From NCBI GenBank assembly GCA_018798825.1, contig CP076355.1, positions 1,399,501-1,463,500 of the forward strand: 64,000 bases of DNA. Reading direction: 5' to 3'. The notes under the pieces were generated by a model. It was not told the DNA's origin. It saw only the letters and a program-made list of their open reading frames with translations, and did not search any database. Shown in pieces: positions 33,260-42,354 of the stretch. Position 1 is the first letter of the stretch. Every line of letters begins with the position of its first letter. Source of the DNA: Ochrobactrum sp. BTU1 (GTDB lineage Bacteria; Pseudomonadota; Alphaproteobacteria; Rhizobiales; Rhizobiaceae). Made by a program: the position numbers and the translations under genes.

Positions 33260-34714
33260 ATGTATCTCGGGCTTGATCTTGGAACATCGGGCGTAAAAGC
33301 GCTTCTGATCGATAGTCAACAGAATATTATCGGTTCTGCCCATGGTGAACTCGATGTCTCTCGCCCCCATCCAGGCTGGAGTGAGCAGAACCCCACGGAC
33401 TGGATCAGGGCCTGTGAAGCCGCTATCGACGGTTTGCGCACAGCGCATCCAAAGGAATTTTCAACCGTTGCTGGCATAGGTCTTTCCGGCCAGATGCATG
33501 GTGCAACACTGCTTGATGAAAACGATCAGGTGCTTCGGCCGTGCATTCTATGGAATGACACGCGCAGCTATAAAGAAGCTGCCGAACTCGACGCCGATCC
33601 GGCCTTCCGTGCCATCACCGGCAACATCGTTTTCCCGGGCTTTACCGCGCCCAAACTCGTCTGGGTTGCACGCAACGAACCAGAGATTTTCGCTAGAACA
33701 CGCAAGATTCTCTTACCGAAAGATTATCTACGGCTTTGGCTCACCGGCGAGTATGTTTCAGACATGTCGGATTCGGCAGGCACAAGCTGGCTTGATACCG
33801 GCGCACGCCGTTGGTCGTCTGAATTGCTTTCGAAAACTGGTCTGACGGAAAGCCACATGCCCAAACTTGCCGAGGGCAGCGAGGCCACAGGAAGATTGCG
33901 TGCAGAACTTACCTCACGCTGGGGGATCTTGAACGCCCCCGTCGTTGCGGGAGGCGCCGGCGATAATGCTGCTTCGGCCTGCGGCATGGGTACTGTTCAA
34001 CCGGGTCATGCTTTCGTTTCACTTGGCACATCAGGTGTGTTGTTTGCCGCTAATGCCAGCTATCAACCAAAACCTGAAAGCGCAGTCCACGCTTTCTGCC
34101 ATGCGCTTCCAAATACGTGGCATCAAATGGGTGTCATTCTATCCGCGGCAAGCGCACTCGAGTGGTTCTCTCGTATCACGTCCACCAGCCCGCAGGCGCT
34201 TGATGCGGAGCTCGGAGATAGACTCCAAGCCCCCGGAAAGATCAGTTTTCTGCCCTATCTATCGGGCGAGCGAACCCCATACAACGACGCGCGGATTCGA
34301 GGCATGTTCAACGGGCTCGAGCATGAGACAGACCGCAAAGCAATGACGCAAGCGGTGCTTGAAGGCGTCGCATTTGCGATCCGCGATAATCTCGCCGCGC
34401 TGCAATCGGCAGGTACCGAGATCAAATCGCTCATCGCAGTTGGTGGTGGTTCGCGCTCTGCCTATTGGCTCAAATCTATTGCCACAGCATTGAATGTTCC
34501 AATTTCTCTTCCTGAAGAAGGCGACTTTGGTGCCGCATTCGGCGCAGCACGTCTTGGCCTGATCGCTACAAGTAACGCTGATCCTTTTGCAATCTGCACG
34601 CCGCCGCGCACGGCCCATACCATTGAACCCGAACACACGCTGACCGCATCATACGACGAAGCATATCAGCGTTACCACGCACTTTATCCCGCGCTGCAAC
34701 CTCTGGCTCAGTAA
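33260..34714 (+). CDS. xylB: xylulokinase
   Basis: A 484-residue FGGY-family kinase converting D-xylulose to D-xylulose 5-phosphate with ATP. N-domain '[18 protein letters not shown]' (1–18) is the phosphate-1 motif; '[13 protein letters not shown]' and '[12 protein letters not shown]' are xylulokinase-specific sugar contacts; '[13 protein letters not shown]' and '[19 protein letters not shown]' are adenine/phosphate motifs in the C-domain. The length matches E. coli XylB (484). It lies between the LacI gene and xylA in a three-gene unit on the plus strand, supplying the second step after the isomerase. Confidence 0.95.
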   Translation: MYLGLDLGTSGVKALLIDSQQNIIGSAHGELDVSRPHPGWSEQNPTDWIRACEAAIDGLRTAHPKEFSTVAGIGLSGQMHGATLLDENDQVLRPCILWNDTRSYKEAAELDADPAFRAITGNIVFPGFTAPKLVWVARNEPEIFARTRKILLPKDYLRLWLTGEYVSDMSDSAGTSWLDTGARRWSSELLSKTGLTESHMPKLAEGSEATGRLRAELTSRWGILNAPVVAGGAGDNAASACGMGTVQPGHAFVSLGTSGVLFAANASYQPKPESAVHAFCHALPNTWHQMGVILSAASALEWFSRITSTSPQALDAELGDRLQAPGKISFLPYLSGERTPYNDARIRGMFNGLEHETDRKAMTQAVLEGVAFAIRDNLAALQSAGTEIKSLIAVGGGSRSAYWLKSIATALNVPISLPEEGDFGAAFGAARLGLIATSNADPFAICTPPRTAHTIEPEHTLTASYDEAYQRYHALYPALQPLAQ

Positions 34715-34754
34715 GCCCGAGGCGGAGCGTTACCAGCATCAACATTGGAGGAGC

Positions 34755-36065
34755 ATGATGAGCACCGGATTTTTCGGCGACATCCAGAAAATACGTTATG
34801 AAGGTCCAGATAGCGATAATCCGCTAGCATTCCGCCACTATAACCCGGACGAAATCGTCCTCGGCAAGCGTCTGGAAGACCACTTACGTTTTGCAGTCGC
34901 CTATTGGCACAGCTTCGCGTGGGAAGGTGGAGATCCTTTCGGCGGACGGACATTTGACCGTCCCTGGTATAAGGATGACCTAGAAGCCGCAAAACTAAAA
35001 GCCGATGTTGCGTTTGAGTTCTTTTCGCTTCTCGGCGCACCTTTCTATTGCTTCCACGACGCCGACGTGCGCCCAGAAGGCAATAATTTTGCTGAGAACA
35101 CGAAGAACCTCGAAGCCATTGTGGATATTTTCGACCGCAAGCAGGCTGAAACCGGTATCAAGCTTTTGTGGGGCACTGCCAATCTCTTCTCACATCGTCG
35201 GTATATGTCGGGTGCTGCGACCAATCCCGATCCGGAAGTGTTTGCTTTTGCAGCTGCAACCGTGAAAACCTGCCTCGATGCAACCAAGCGCCTTGGCGGT
35301 GACAATTATGTGCTTTGGGGCGGTCGCGAGGGTTATGAAACCCTGCTCAACACCGACCTGACGCGCGAGCTCGACAATATGGGGCGATTCCTCAACCTTG
35401 TAGTCGAGTACAAGCACAAGATTGGCTTCAAGGGTACAATCCTGATCGAGCCAAAGCCACAGGAACCAACAAAGCACCAGTATGATTACGATGTCGCAAC
35501 GGTTTACGGCTTCCTGAAGCGCTACGGTCTCGAAAACGAGGTGAAGGTCAATATCGAGCAGGGCCACGCAATTCTCGCAGGCCATTCATTCGAGCATGAA
35601 CTGGCACTGGCCCGCAGCCTTGGAATTCTTGGCTCAATCGACATGAACCGCAACGACTACCAGTCTGGCTGGGATACAGATCAGTTCCCGAACAATGTAC
35701 CGGAAATGGCGCTCGCTTATTATCAGGTGCTGCTCAACGGCGGCTTGAAGAATGGTGGCACCAATTTCGATGCCAAGTTGCGTCGTCAGTCGCTTGACCC
35801 ACAGGATTTGCTGATTGGCCATATCGGCGGCATGGACTGCTGTGCACGCGGCCTCAAAGCCGCCGCCCTGATGTTGCAGGACGGTGCTCTGAGCAAGCCG
35901 CTCGATGAGCGATATGCTGGCTGGTCTGGCGATTTCGGGAAAACGATTGGAACCGGCATGTCGCTGGAACAGATCGCATCAGAAGTCGAAGCAAAAGACA
36001 TCAATCCAAAGCCAAGATCCGGCCGTCAGGAATATCTGGAAAACGTCGTCAACCGTTACGTTTAA
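34755..36065 (+). CDS. xylA: D-xylose isomerase
   Basis: A 436-residue TIM-barrel enzyme that interconverts D-xylose and D-xylulose with two divalent metals. Conserved catalytic and metal elements are visible: '[13 protein letters not shown]' with the ring-opening His, '[20 protein letters not shown]', '[19 protein letters not shown]' with metal-ligand Glu, '[19 protein letters not shown]' and '[18 protein letters not shown]'. This is the longer class II type typical of Gram-negatives. GGAGGAGC precedes a double ATG, so the start may be either Met1 or Met2. Forms the isomerase route with xylB; a terminator follows. Confidence 0.96.
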   Translation: MMSTGFFGDIQKIRYEGPDSDNPLAFRHYNPDEIVLGKRLEDHLRFAVAYWHSFAWEGGDPFGGRTFDRPWYKDDLEAAKLKADVAFEFFSLLGAPFYCFHDADVRPEGNNFAENTKNLEAIVDIFDRKQAETGIKLLWGTANLFSHRRYMSGAATNPDPEVFAFAAATVKTCLDATKRLGGDNYVLWGGREGYETLLNTDLTRELDNMGRFLNLVVEYKHKIGFKGTILIEPKPQEPTKHQYDYDVATVYGFLKRYGLENEVKVNIEQGHAILAGHSFEHELALARSLGILGSIDMNRNDYQSGWDTDQFPNNVPEMALAYYQVLLNGGLKNGGTNFDAKLRRQSLDPQDLLIGHIGGMDCCARGLKAAALMLQDGALSKPLDERYAGWSGDFGKTIGTGMSLEQIASEVEAKDINPKPRSGRQEYLENVVNRYV

Positions 36066-36079
36066 TCTCACAGAGAAAC

Positions 36080-36105
36080 AAAACCCCGCTTTTGAGCGGG
36101 GTTTT
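36080..36105. terminator. bidirectional terminator between xylA and eptA
   Basis: 11-bp stem AAAACCCCGCT (36080–36090) with AGCGGGGTTTT (36095–36105) and 4-base loop, A-rich and T-rich on the two sides, between convergent genes. Confidence 0.9.
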
Positions 36106-36109
36106 GAGT

Positions 36110-37744
36110 TTAATTCGACGCAACGTTGTGTGGTGTTCGACAAGCGGCAAAGCGGTCCAGCTTCTGGTCGTAAGCAGACGTTCTAACCGCCATCATACCA
36201 AGCACCGTATGAAACAGATTATCATGCGATGATGGCTCAGCCGTCGTCTTGCGCAAGCAATCAGGATTGAGACCTGTAGCGGCCGCATATTCTGGTGCAA
36301 ACCATGTGATAAACGGTATGTGTGTCTGCTGCGATGGCGCGATGAAATAGGGCGCGGCGTGAAGGTAAAGACCGTCCTCACCAAGCGACTCGCCATGATC
36401 GGACATATAAATCATCGCGGATGCAAACTTTTCCTCATGCGCCTTGAGAAGATCGACAATCTCGGACAGAATATGGTCCGTATAAAGGATCGAGTTGTCA
36501 TAGGCGTTGACGATTTCTTCCTGCGAGCATTTAGCAAAATCATTTGAACGGCAATCGGGTGCAAAGACCGCATATTCAGCCGGGTATCGGCGATAATAGG
36601 CAGGGCCGTGGCTACCCGTCATATGTAAAACGATGGTCGCATTGCCCGAAATTTCATTCAGCTCGTTGGACAGGCTATCAACCAATATCTGATCGAGACA
36701 TTCGCCACCTTCGCAATAGCGCTTGTCCTGCGCGCCTTGCAGATCGGTCAGCTTGATGCGTTCTGCAACGCCCTTGCTGCCAGTATTGTTCTCATACCAA
36801 CGCGTCTGTACGCCTGCATGTTGGAGCACATCCATCAAGTTTTCGGAACCGCGGAACTTTGTATTGGAATAATCTTCACGAGTGAAAGGCGAAAACATGC
36901 AAGGCACTGAAACCGAAGTCTCTGTTCCGCAGCTCGTCGTGTCAGTGAAGGCAACAACGTCGCGTTTTTTCAGTTCAGGATTGGTTTCACGCGCATAACC
37001 GTTGAGGCTGAAATTCTGCGCCCGCGCCGTTTCACCAACGACAACGACCGTTACCAGCTTTTTGCCTGCGGGCAATTGAGTCAACGTTTGCTTGGCATCG
37101 AGCCCCAATGGCTCCATTGTAATGTCACGGTTTTTGAACACATGCGAGACATATTGGATCGTGCTGGTGATCGGCGTGCTCGGCATGAGCTTCTGCATAA
37201 TATCAGCGCCATGCTCGCGAAACATTGATGAATAAGCCGCGTAGTTTGTTCCAAGTATGGCAACGGCCGCGATCAGACATGTGAGAATGACACCCGTATT
37301 CACCATCAGCTTGCCAAGCAGTCGTCGGTGCTTAACCCGCACCCAAGCAATCAACAGCGATGGTACAACGCCGAAAAGCATCATGTGCCAAATGAAGCTC
37401 GGCGTCAGCAAAGCACCGGATTCAGCCTGCGTAGTTGTAAGAGCTGCTTCAACGACATTCTTGTCAATGATCGTACCGAAGGTATCAGTGAAGTAGGAAC
37501 CACCTGCCGCAATTATCACAAATAGGATCAACATCGGTTTGACGACGTATTTTGCCGAAAACAACACAAAAAGCGCGGTGTGCAACAGCAACAGTGCCAC
37601 GACTATGCCAGCAAGCCTTAATGGAGAATCAGCATAATAGGTGCCGATTGCACGCCAGAACGACGTGTTTGTGAATATGAGAACGTAAAGTGCAGTTAAA
37701 AGACACAGTGGCCCGCTGGCAATCACAGGGCGGAATTTCTGCAT
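36110..37744 (-). CDS. eptA: lipid A phosphoethanolamine transferase
   Basis: A 544-residue inner-membrane enzyme of the EptA/MCR family that adds phosphoethanolamine to lipid A and lowers binding of cationic peptides. Five N-terminal helices (about 8–165) are followed by a periplasmic sulfatase-like domain. Zinc and nucleophile residues are in place: 'VVVVGETARAQNFSLNGY' (Glu238), 'TTSCGTETSVSVPCMF' with nucleophile Thr276, 'HMTGSHGPAYYRRYP' and 'IYMSDHGESLGE'. The Cys pairs of the family are present. It lies alone, convergent with xylA. Ochrobactrum is known for intrinsic polymyxin tolerance, to which this may contribute. Confidence 0.9.
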   Translation of the reverse strand: MQKFRPVIASGPLCLLTALYVLIFTNTSFWRAIGTYYADSPLRLAGIVVALLLLHTALFVLFSAKYVVKPMLILFVIIAAGGSYFTDTFGTIIDKNVVEAALTTTQAESGALLTPSFIWHMMLFGVVPSLLIAWVRVKHRRLLGKLMVNTGVILTCLIAAVAILGTNYAAYSSMFREHGADIMQKLMPSTPITSTIQYVSHVFKNRDITMEPLGLDAKQTLTQLPAGKKLVTVVVVGETARAQNFSLNGYARETNPELKKRDVVAFTDTTSCGTETSVSVPCMFSPFTREDYSNTKFRGSENLMDVLQHAGVQTRWYENNTGSKGVAERIKLTDLQGAQDKRYCEGGECLDQILVDSLSNELNEISGNATIVLHMTGSHGPAYYRRYPAEYAVFAPDCRSNDFAKCSQEEIVNAYDNSILYTDHILSEIVDLLKAHEEKFASAMIYMSDHGESLGEDGLYLHAAPYFIAPSQQTHIPFITWFAPEYAAATGLNPDCLRKTTAEPSSHDNLFHTVLGMMAVRTSAYDQKLDRFAACRTPHNVASN

Positions 37745-37904
37745 GGCACGCGCTTTCGAAAAGCTTTGAATTCACGCACCTGACGGATCCAACCTATAAG
37801 AAGCCGGCTTTATCAGGCACATTTCAATCAAACATGAAATCAAGATGGCTTTTCTACGACGGCTGAACCGGCCCATAAGTGAGATCGCGTTACGCAAACA
37901 AAAA

Positions 37905-37923
37905 CGCCGCCCAAATGGCGGCG
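37905..37923 (-). terminator. rho-independent terminator of the second sugar operon
   Basis: 7-bp stem CGCCGCC (37905–37911) with GGCGGCG (37917–37923), 5-base loop; the minus-strand transcript then ends in TTTTTG. Confidence 0.8.
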
Positions 37924-37941
37924 CTTTCCAAATTTTTTGCT

Positions 37942-39114
37942 TCAGAGGCTTACCCATCCGCCATTTTTATTTGACGAGCGCACACAAGCATCGATGAAAG
38001 CAACGCCTTTGACACCATCGTCGACGGTTGGATAAATGATTGCACTGTCAGGGTTGGTGTTGTCGCGTCGGGCCTGAATTGCGTTTGCAGCTTCACTGTA
38101 GATCGTGGCAAAGGCTTCGAGATAGCCTTCCGGATGCCCGCCCGGCACGCGCGTTACGCGGGTTGCAGCATTGCCAACGCCTGCTCCACCTCGGGTGATC
38201 AGCCGCTTCTGTTCACCAAACGGTGTGAACCACAGGCGGTTAGGATCTTCCTGCGCCCACTCAATGCCGCCCTTAGTGCCATAGACACGCAAACGCAGCG
38301 CATTCTCATTGCCCGGTGCCACTTGACTGCACCAGAGCATACCCTTGGCTCCACCGGTGAAACGAAGCATCACATGTGCATTGTCATCCAACCGACGACC
38401 CGACACGAAACTATCGAGATCGGCCGCTAGACTTTCAAGCGTCAGACCCGTGACAAAGGAGGCTAGATTGAAGGCATGGGTGCCGATGTCGCCTGTTGCG
38501 CCTCCAAGACCAGATTGCGCCGGATCAGTGCGCCACACAGCACCCTTTGCGCCCGTTTCTTCAACCGCTTCCGTGAGCCAGTCTTGCGCATATTCAACCT
38601 GAACCACACGCAAATCACCAAGCTCCCCATTGGTGACCATTTCGCGCGCCTGCCGAACCATCGGATAACCGGTATAATTATGCGTCAGCACAAACAATGA
38701 ACCGCTCTCGTCGGCCACCTTCTTCAGCTTCTTTGCATCAGCCAAGGTCGAGGTCAGAGGCTTGTCGCAGATCACATGAATGCCGCGACGTAGAAATTCC
38801 TTGGCGGCATCATAATGCACATGATTTGGCGTAACGATTGCGACCGCTTCAATACCATTCTTTAGACGCGCTTCGCGGATCGCCATATCCTTGTAGCTGG
38901 AATAAATGCGATCTTCTGAAAGCCCAAGCTCGCGCCCTGATGCTTGGGCTCGTTCGGGCGATGACGAGAGTGCGCCTGCCAACAGTTCAAAGCGATTGTC
39001 CAGGCGTGAGGCCATGCGATGAACTCCGCCAATAAAGGCCCCTGCACCGCCGCCAACCATACCAAGTCTAATGCGTGGATTGGCCGCTTCTTTGGTTTTT
39101 GCTTCAATGGTCAT
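37942..39114 (-). CDS. Gfo/Idh/MocA-family NAD(P)-dependent sugar dehydrogenase
   Basis: A 390-residue oxidoreductase. Rossmann motif 'LGMVGGGAGAFIGGVHRMAS' (about 18–37), the catalytic 'HVICDKPLTSTLADAKKL' with Lys, and the C-terminal alpha/beta domain with 'GLGGATGDIGTHAFNLASFV' (DxxxH pair). The substrate is a sugar or cyclitol but cannot be named. Last gene of the operon with an isomerase and a CUT2 transporter, 8 nt after the isomerase stop. Such dehydrogenase–isomerase pairs oxidise and rearrange inositol-like or keto sugars after uptake. Confidence 0.88.
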   Translation of the reverse strand: MTIEAKTKEAANPRIRLGMVGGGAGAFIGGVHRMASRLDNRFELLAGALSSSPERAQASGRELGLSEDRIYSSYKDMAIREARLKNGIEAVAIVTPNHVHYDAAKEFLRRGIHVICDKPLTSTLADAKKLKKVADESGSLFVLTHNYTGYPMVRQAREMVTNGELGDLRVVQVEYAQDWLTEAVEETGAKGAVWRTDPAQSGLGGATGDIGTHAFNLASFVTGLTLESLAADLDSFVSGRRLDDNAHVMLRFTGGAKGMLWCSQVAPGNENALRLRVYGTKGGIEWAQEDPNRLWFTPFGEQKRLITRGGAGVGNAATRVTRVPGGHPEGYLEAFATIYSEAANAIQARRDNTNPDSAIIYPTVDDGVKGVAFIDACVRSSNKNGGWVSL

Positions 39115-39122
39115 TGAACTAC

Positions 39123-40175
39123 CTATAATCCCAGCATACGACGATTGGCAGCATCATCGGTGCCGCCCGCAGCAAAGTCATCGAACGCTTTGTCGGTGAC
39201 GCGAATGATATGGTGCTTTACAAACTCCGCACCCTCACGCGCACCGTCTTCAGGATGCTTCAACGCGCATTCCCATTCGACAACAGCCCAGCCATCAAAA
39301 TCATTGGCCGCCATCTTGGAGAAAATGGCACCAAAATCGACTTGACCATCGCCCAAAGAACGGAAACGGCCCGCACGGTTTACCCAGCCCTGATAGCCAC
39401 CATAAACACCCTGACGACCGGTCGGATTAAACTCGGCATCCTTGACGTGAAACATCTTGATGCGGTCTTTGTAGATGTCGATATTGTCGAGATAGTCGAG
39501 ACATTGCAGCACGTAATGCGACGGATCATAAAGCATGTTCGCACGCGGATGGTTCTTGACCCGTTCAAGGAACATTTCAAACGTCACACCATCATGCAGA
39601 TCTTCGCCCGGATGAATTTCGTAGCAAATATCCACACCATGCTCGTCAGCATGGTCAAGGATTGGCAGCCATCGGCGGGCGAGTTCATCAAACGCTGCCT
39701 CGACCAGACCGGCCGGACGCTGTGGCCACGGGTAGATGAAAGGCCAAGCCAATGCGCCTGAAAAGGTTGCATGTGCTCCTATGCCCAGATTGCGCGATGC
39801 GCGGATTGCCATCTTCACCTGTTCGACCGCCCATTGCTGGCGCGCTTTTGGATTGCCACGGACTTCCGGCACAGCGAAACCATCAAAAGCTTCATCATAG
39901 GTCGGATGAACAGCAACAAGCTGCCCCTGCAAATGTGTGGAAAGTTCGGTCACTTCGACGCCGTTTTCGCGCGCGATGCCAGCAAACTCGTCGCAATAAT
40001 CTTTGGATTCAGACGCCTTTTTAAGATCGATCAACTGGCTTGCCCAGGTGGGAACCTGCACACCGGCATAGCCCTTCTCTGCAGCCCATTTCGTGATGCC
40101 GTCCCATGTATTGAACGGCGCTTCATCAGCTGCAAACTGCCCGAGAAATATCCCTGGCCCCTTGATCGTCTTCAT
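39123..40175 (-). CDS. sugar phosphate isomerase/epimerase (AP endonuclease 2-like TIM barrel)
   Basis: A 350-residue xylose-isomerase-like TIM barrel. Visible metal-site elements: 'DICYEIHPGEDLHDGVTFEM' (Glu/His), 'ANMLYDPSHYVLQCLDYLDN' (Asp/His), 'IKMFHVKDAEF' and 'WAVVEWECALKHPEDGA'. This is the pattern of sugar epimerases such as those acting on 3-keto sugars or inositol derivatives. ATG 40175 has GGAGGACT 5–8 nt upstream; the frame extends one TTG codon further. It lies between the binding-protein gene and the dehydrogenase gene in one operon. Confidence 0.86.
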   Translation of the reverse strand: MKTIKGPGIFLGQFAADEAPFNTWDGITKWAAEKGYAGVQVPTWASQLIDLKKASESKDYCDEFAGIARENGVEVTELSTHLQGQLVAVHPTYDEAFDGFAVPEVRGNPKARQQWAVEQVKMAIRASRNLGIGAHATFSGALAWPFIYPWPQRPAGLVEAAFDELARRWLPILDHADEHGVDICYEIHPGEDLHDGVTFEMFLERVKNHPRANMLYDPSHYVLQCLDYLDNIDIYKDRIKMFHVKDAEFNPTGRQGVYGGYQGWVNRAGRFRSLGDGQVDFGAIFSKMAANDFDGWAVVEWECALKHPEDGAREGAEFVKHHIIRVTDKAFDDFAAGGTDDAANRRMLGL

Positions 40176-40222
40176 CAAAAGTCCTCCGAATGAAATTCAA
40201 AACTGTTTAGGGGAAAGTCAAA

Positions 40223-40248
40223 TGCGCGCCTGCCAATGCAGGCGCGCA
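40223..40248 (-). other. intercistronic hairpin after the binding-protein gene
   Basis: 11-bp stem TGCGCGCCTGC with GCAGGCGCGCA, 4-base loop, in the 82-bp gap between the binding-protein and isomerase genes. Without a U-run it most likely protects the upstream mRNA, as often found after periplasmic binding-protein genes. Confidence 0.65.
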
Positions 40249-40257
40249 AAAATGACA

Positions 40258-41220
40258 TTAGAAAGGAGAGTCCGGGAAGTAGAACTGCTCGGCATTGTCC
40301 TTGGTCACCAACGTAGCGTCGAGGATATAGTTGCCGCTTACCGGGATCTGATCGTAGAAATGACCAGCTGCCAACTGCATGGCTGTAGAAACCATTGCAG
40401 GCGGATAAAGCACATCCACCGGCATCAGCTTATCGCCGTCCATCACCTTCTTGATCATGTCCTTGGAACCAGCGCCGCCGATGACATATTGAATGTCTTC
40501 ACGATTGGCCTGTTTAATGGCTTCAAGCACGCCCACAGCCATGTCGTCATCCTGACACCAGACAACGTCGATCTTCGGGTACTTTGTTAGGAAGTCCTGC
40601 ATGACACGAAACGCATCATCACGGTTCCAATTGCCATACTGGCGATCAAGAATCTTGACGTTGGAGCCTTCGATACCCTTGTCAAATCCATCCTGACGCT
40701 GCTGGTCAATCGGAATAGGAAGACCACGAATAACTACAACCTGCGCATCAGGTGTCGTTTTCTTGATGTATTCGCCAGCGACCTGACCGAGAGCCGGATT
40801 ATTACCCGCCACATAAAGATCACGGATCGTATTGTCATTGCTGCTCGGCGCACGGTCGACGAGAGCTACGAAAGTGCCTTTATCCTTGATTTCCTTAATA
40901 GCGTTGACGAGTGGATCCGGATCGGTTGGCAGCACGACCAGACCGTCAAGCCCCTGAACGGCAAGATCCTGCAATGCATTTGCCTGACTGGCTGCGTCCG
41001 GCGAAGTCTTGACGATCACGTTGAGACCTGGATGCTCCTGCATCAGAAGCTTGGCAACGCGTTCGGCATGATAAACTACACCGGAAGTCCAGCCATGATC
41101 CGCAGCAGGGATCGATACACCGATCGTAACCTTTTTATCCTGTGCATTCGCGCCACCGGCAAATGCCAATGCCCCAGCCGCCAAAGCAGCAAAAGCAACA
41201 CCTAGAAATTTTCCTCGCAT
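40258..41220 (-). CDS. sugar ABC transporter periplasmic binding protein (CUT2)
   Basis: A 320-residue PBP1-type protein. Signal peptide 'MRGKFLGVAFAALAAGALAF' with cut near 'ANA|QDKK'. Ribose/galactose-type motifs follow: 'TIGVSIPAADHGWTSGVVYH' (sugar-stacking Trp), 'LDGLVVLPTDPDPLVNAIKE' and 'DVVWCQDDDMAVGVLEAIKQ'. GGAGGAATGA lies just before the ATG. It is third in a minus-strand operon (ATPase, permease, binding protein, isomerase, dehydrogenase). The substrate is not known; ribose, allose or an inositol-type compound are all possible. Confidence 0.9.
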   Translation of the reverse strand: MRGKFLGVAFAALAAGALAFAGGANAQDKKVTIGVSIPAADHGWTSGVVYHAERVAKLLMQEHPGLNVIVKTSPDAASQANALQDLAVQGLDGLVVLPTDPDPLVNAIKEIKDKGTFVALVDRAPSSNDNTIRDLYVAGNNPALGQVAGEYIKKTTPDAQVVVIRGLPIPIDQQRQDGFDKGIEGSNVKILDRQYGNWNRDDAFRVMQDFLTKYPKIDVVWCQDDDMAVGVLEAIKQANREDIQYVIGGAGSKDMIKKVMDGDKLMPVDVLYPPAMVSTAMQLAAGHFYDQIPVSGNYILDATLVTKDNAEQFYFPDSPF

Positions 41221-41333
41221 TCATTCCTCCCAAATGGTCAGGGGGCTATATCGATGTGTGACCGGACTGCCCCTTGAATCCCGTCAAACCTGTCATTCAG
41301 GGCGCGAAAACACGATGCCTCACGCCTTGATTT

Positions 41334-42335
41334 TCATCGTCGCGAAAGCGACCTCTGCACCAGCATCGCGATAATGATGATTGCGCCTTGAATAGCACCA
41401 ATCAGGTACTCGCTGATGAAATTGGAGAGCAACATGATATTGCCGACGATTTCGAGGATGAACGCGCCGCAAATTGTGCCCCAGACCCGTCCCACGCCCC
41501 CGCGCAATGCCGTGCCGCCGACGACGACCGCAGTGATTGCCTGAAGTTCCCATAACATGCCCGTCGTTGCGGACGTTGAACCCAGTCGTGGAACGTACAG
41601 CAATACCGCAACAGCGACGCAAAGTCCCTGAACCACATAGGCAATTGTGCGAACGCGCTTGACGGAAATCCCTGAATAGCGTGCCACGTCTTCGCTGGAA
41701 CCGACTGCGATGACGTGGCGCCCATATCGCGTACGATAAAGAACAAACGCTGCGATCGCTGCTGTGACGAAAATAGCGATGACCGGGATAGGAACACCAA
41801 AAACCGAACCGAAATATGCAGGGCGATAGAGCGCCTGAATCTCAGGGTTACGCAGCGTGATTGCGCCGCCCTGAGATAGCCACGTTGTCAAACCACGGTA
41901 AATCCCCATCGTTCCAAGGGTCGCAATGAACGGCTCTATTCCTCCGAGCGTGGTAATCAACCCGTTGGTTAACCCACAAAGTGCACCGACCACCACGGCA
42001 AGAAGGACGGCCGCGATCAACATCATGACGGGATCAGCGATGACACCACTGTTCATGAACATGATCATGATACTGCCCACGAAAGCAGCCATAGCGCCAA
42101 CAGAAAGATCTAATCCTCCTGAGGAAATCACATAAGTCGCACCCAACGCGATGATTGCGATAAAGGCACTGCGTGTCGCGACATTCAGCAGATTATCGAT
42201 GCTGATGAAATTTGGATTGGCAATTGTTCCCAGAACAAGGAGCAGAAGCAGTGCAACAAATGGTGCTATTGCCCGCAGATCCCAGTCTCGAGACGTCTTA
42301 GGCACCCTGCTTTTGTCAGTTACATCGTCAGTCAT
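41334..42335 (-). CDS. sugar ABC transporter permease (CUT2)
   Basis: A 333-residue inner-membrane permease with about ten helices and the RbsC-like motif 'GATYVISSGGLDLSVGAMAA' (about 62–81) and 'VVVGGTALRGGVGRVWGTIC' near the end, where it couples to the ATPase. GGGGAGTC precedes the ATG. It lies 19 nt downstream of the ATPase gene. The N-terminal 20 residues are hydrophilic and rich in Asp/Lys. Confidence 0.9.
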   Translation of the reverse strand: MTDDVTDKSRVPKTSRDWDLRAIAPFVALLLLLVLGTIANPNFISIDNLLNVATRSAFIAIIALGATYVISSGGLDLSVGAMAAFVGSIMIMFMNSGVIADPVMMLIAAVLLAVVVGALCGLTNGLITTLGGIEPFIATLGTMGIYRGLTTWLSQGGAITLRNPEIQALYRPAYFGSVFGVPIPVIAIFVTAAIAAFVLYRTRYGRHVIAVGSSEDVARYSGISVKRVRTIAYVVQGLCVAVAVLLYVPRLGSTSATTGMLWELQAITAVVVGGTALRGGVGRVWGTICGAFILEIVGNIMLLSNFISEYLIGAIQGAIIIIAMLVQRSLSRR

Positions 42336-42354
42336 TGACTCCCCTTTTTTTATT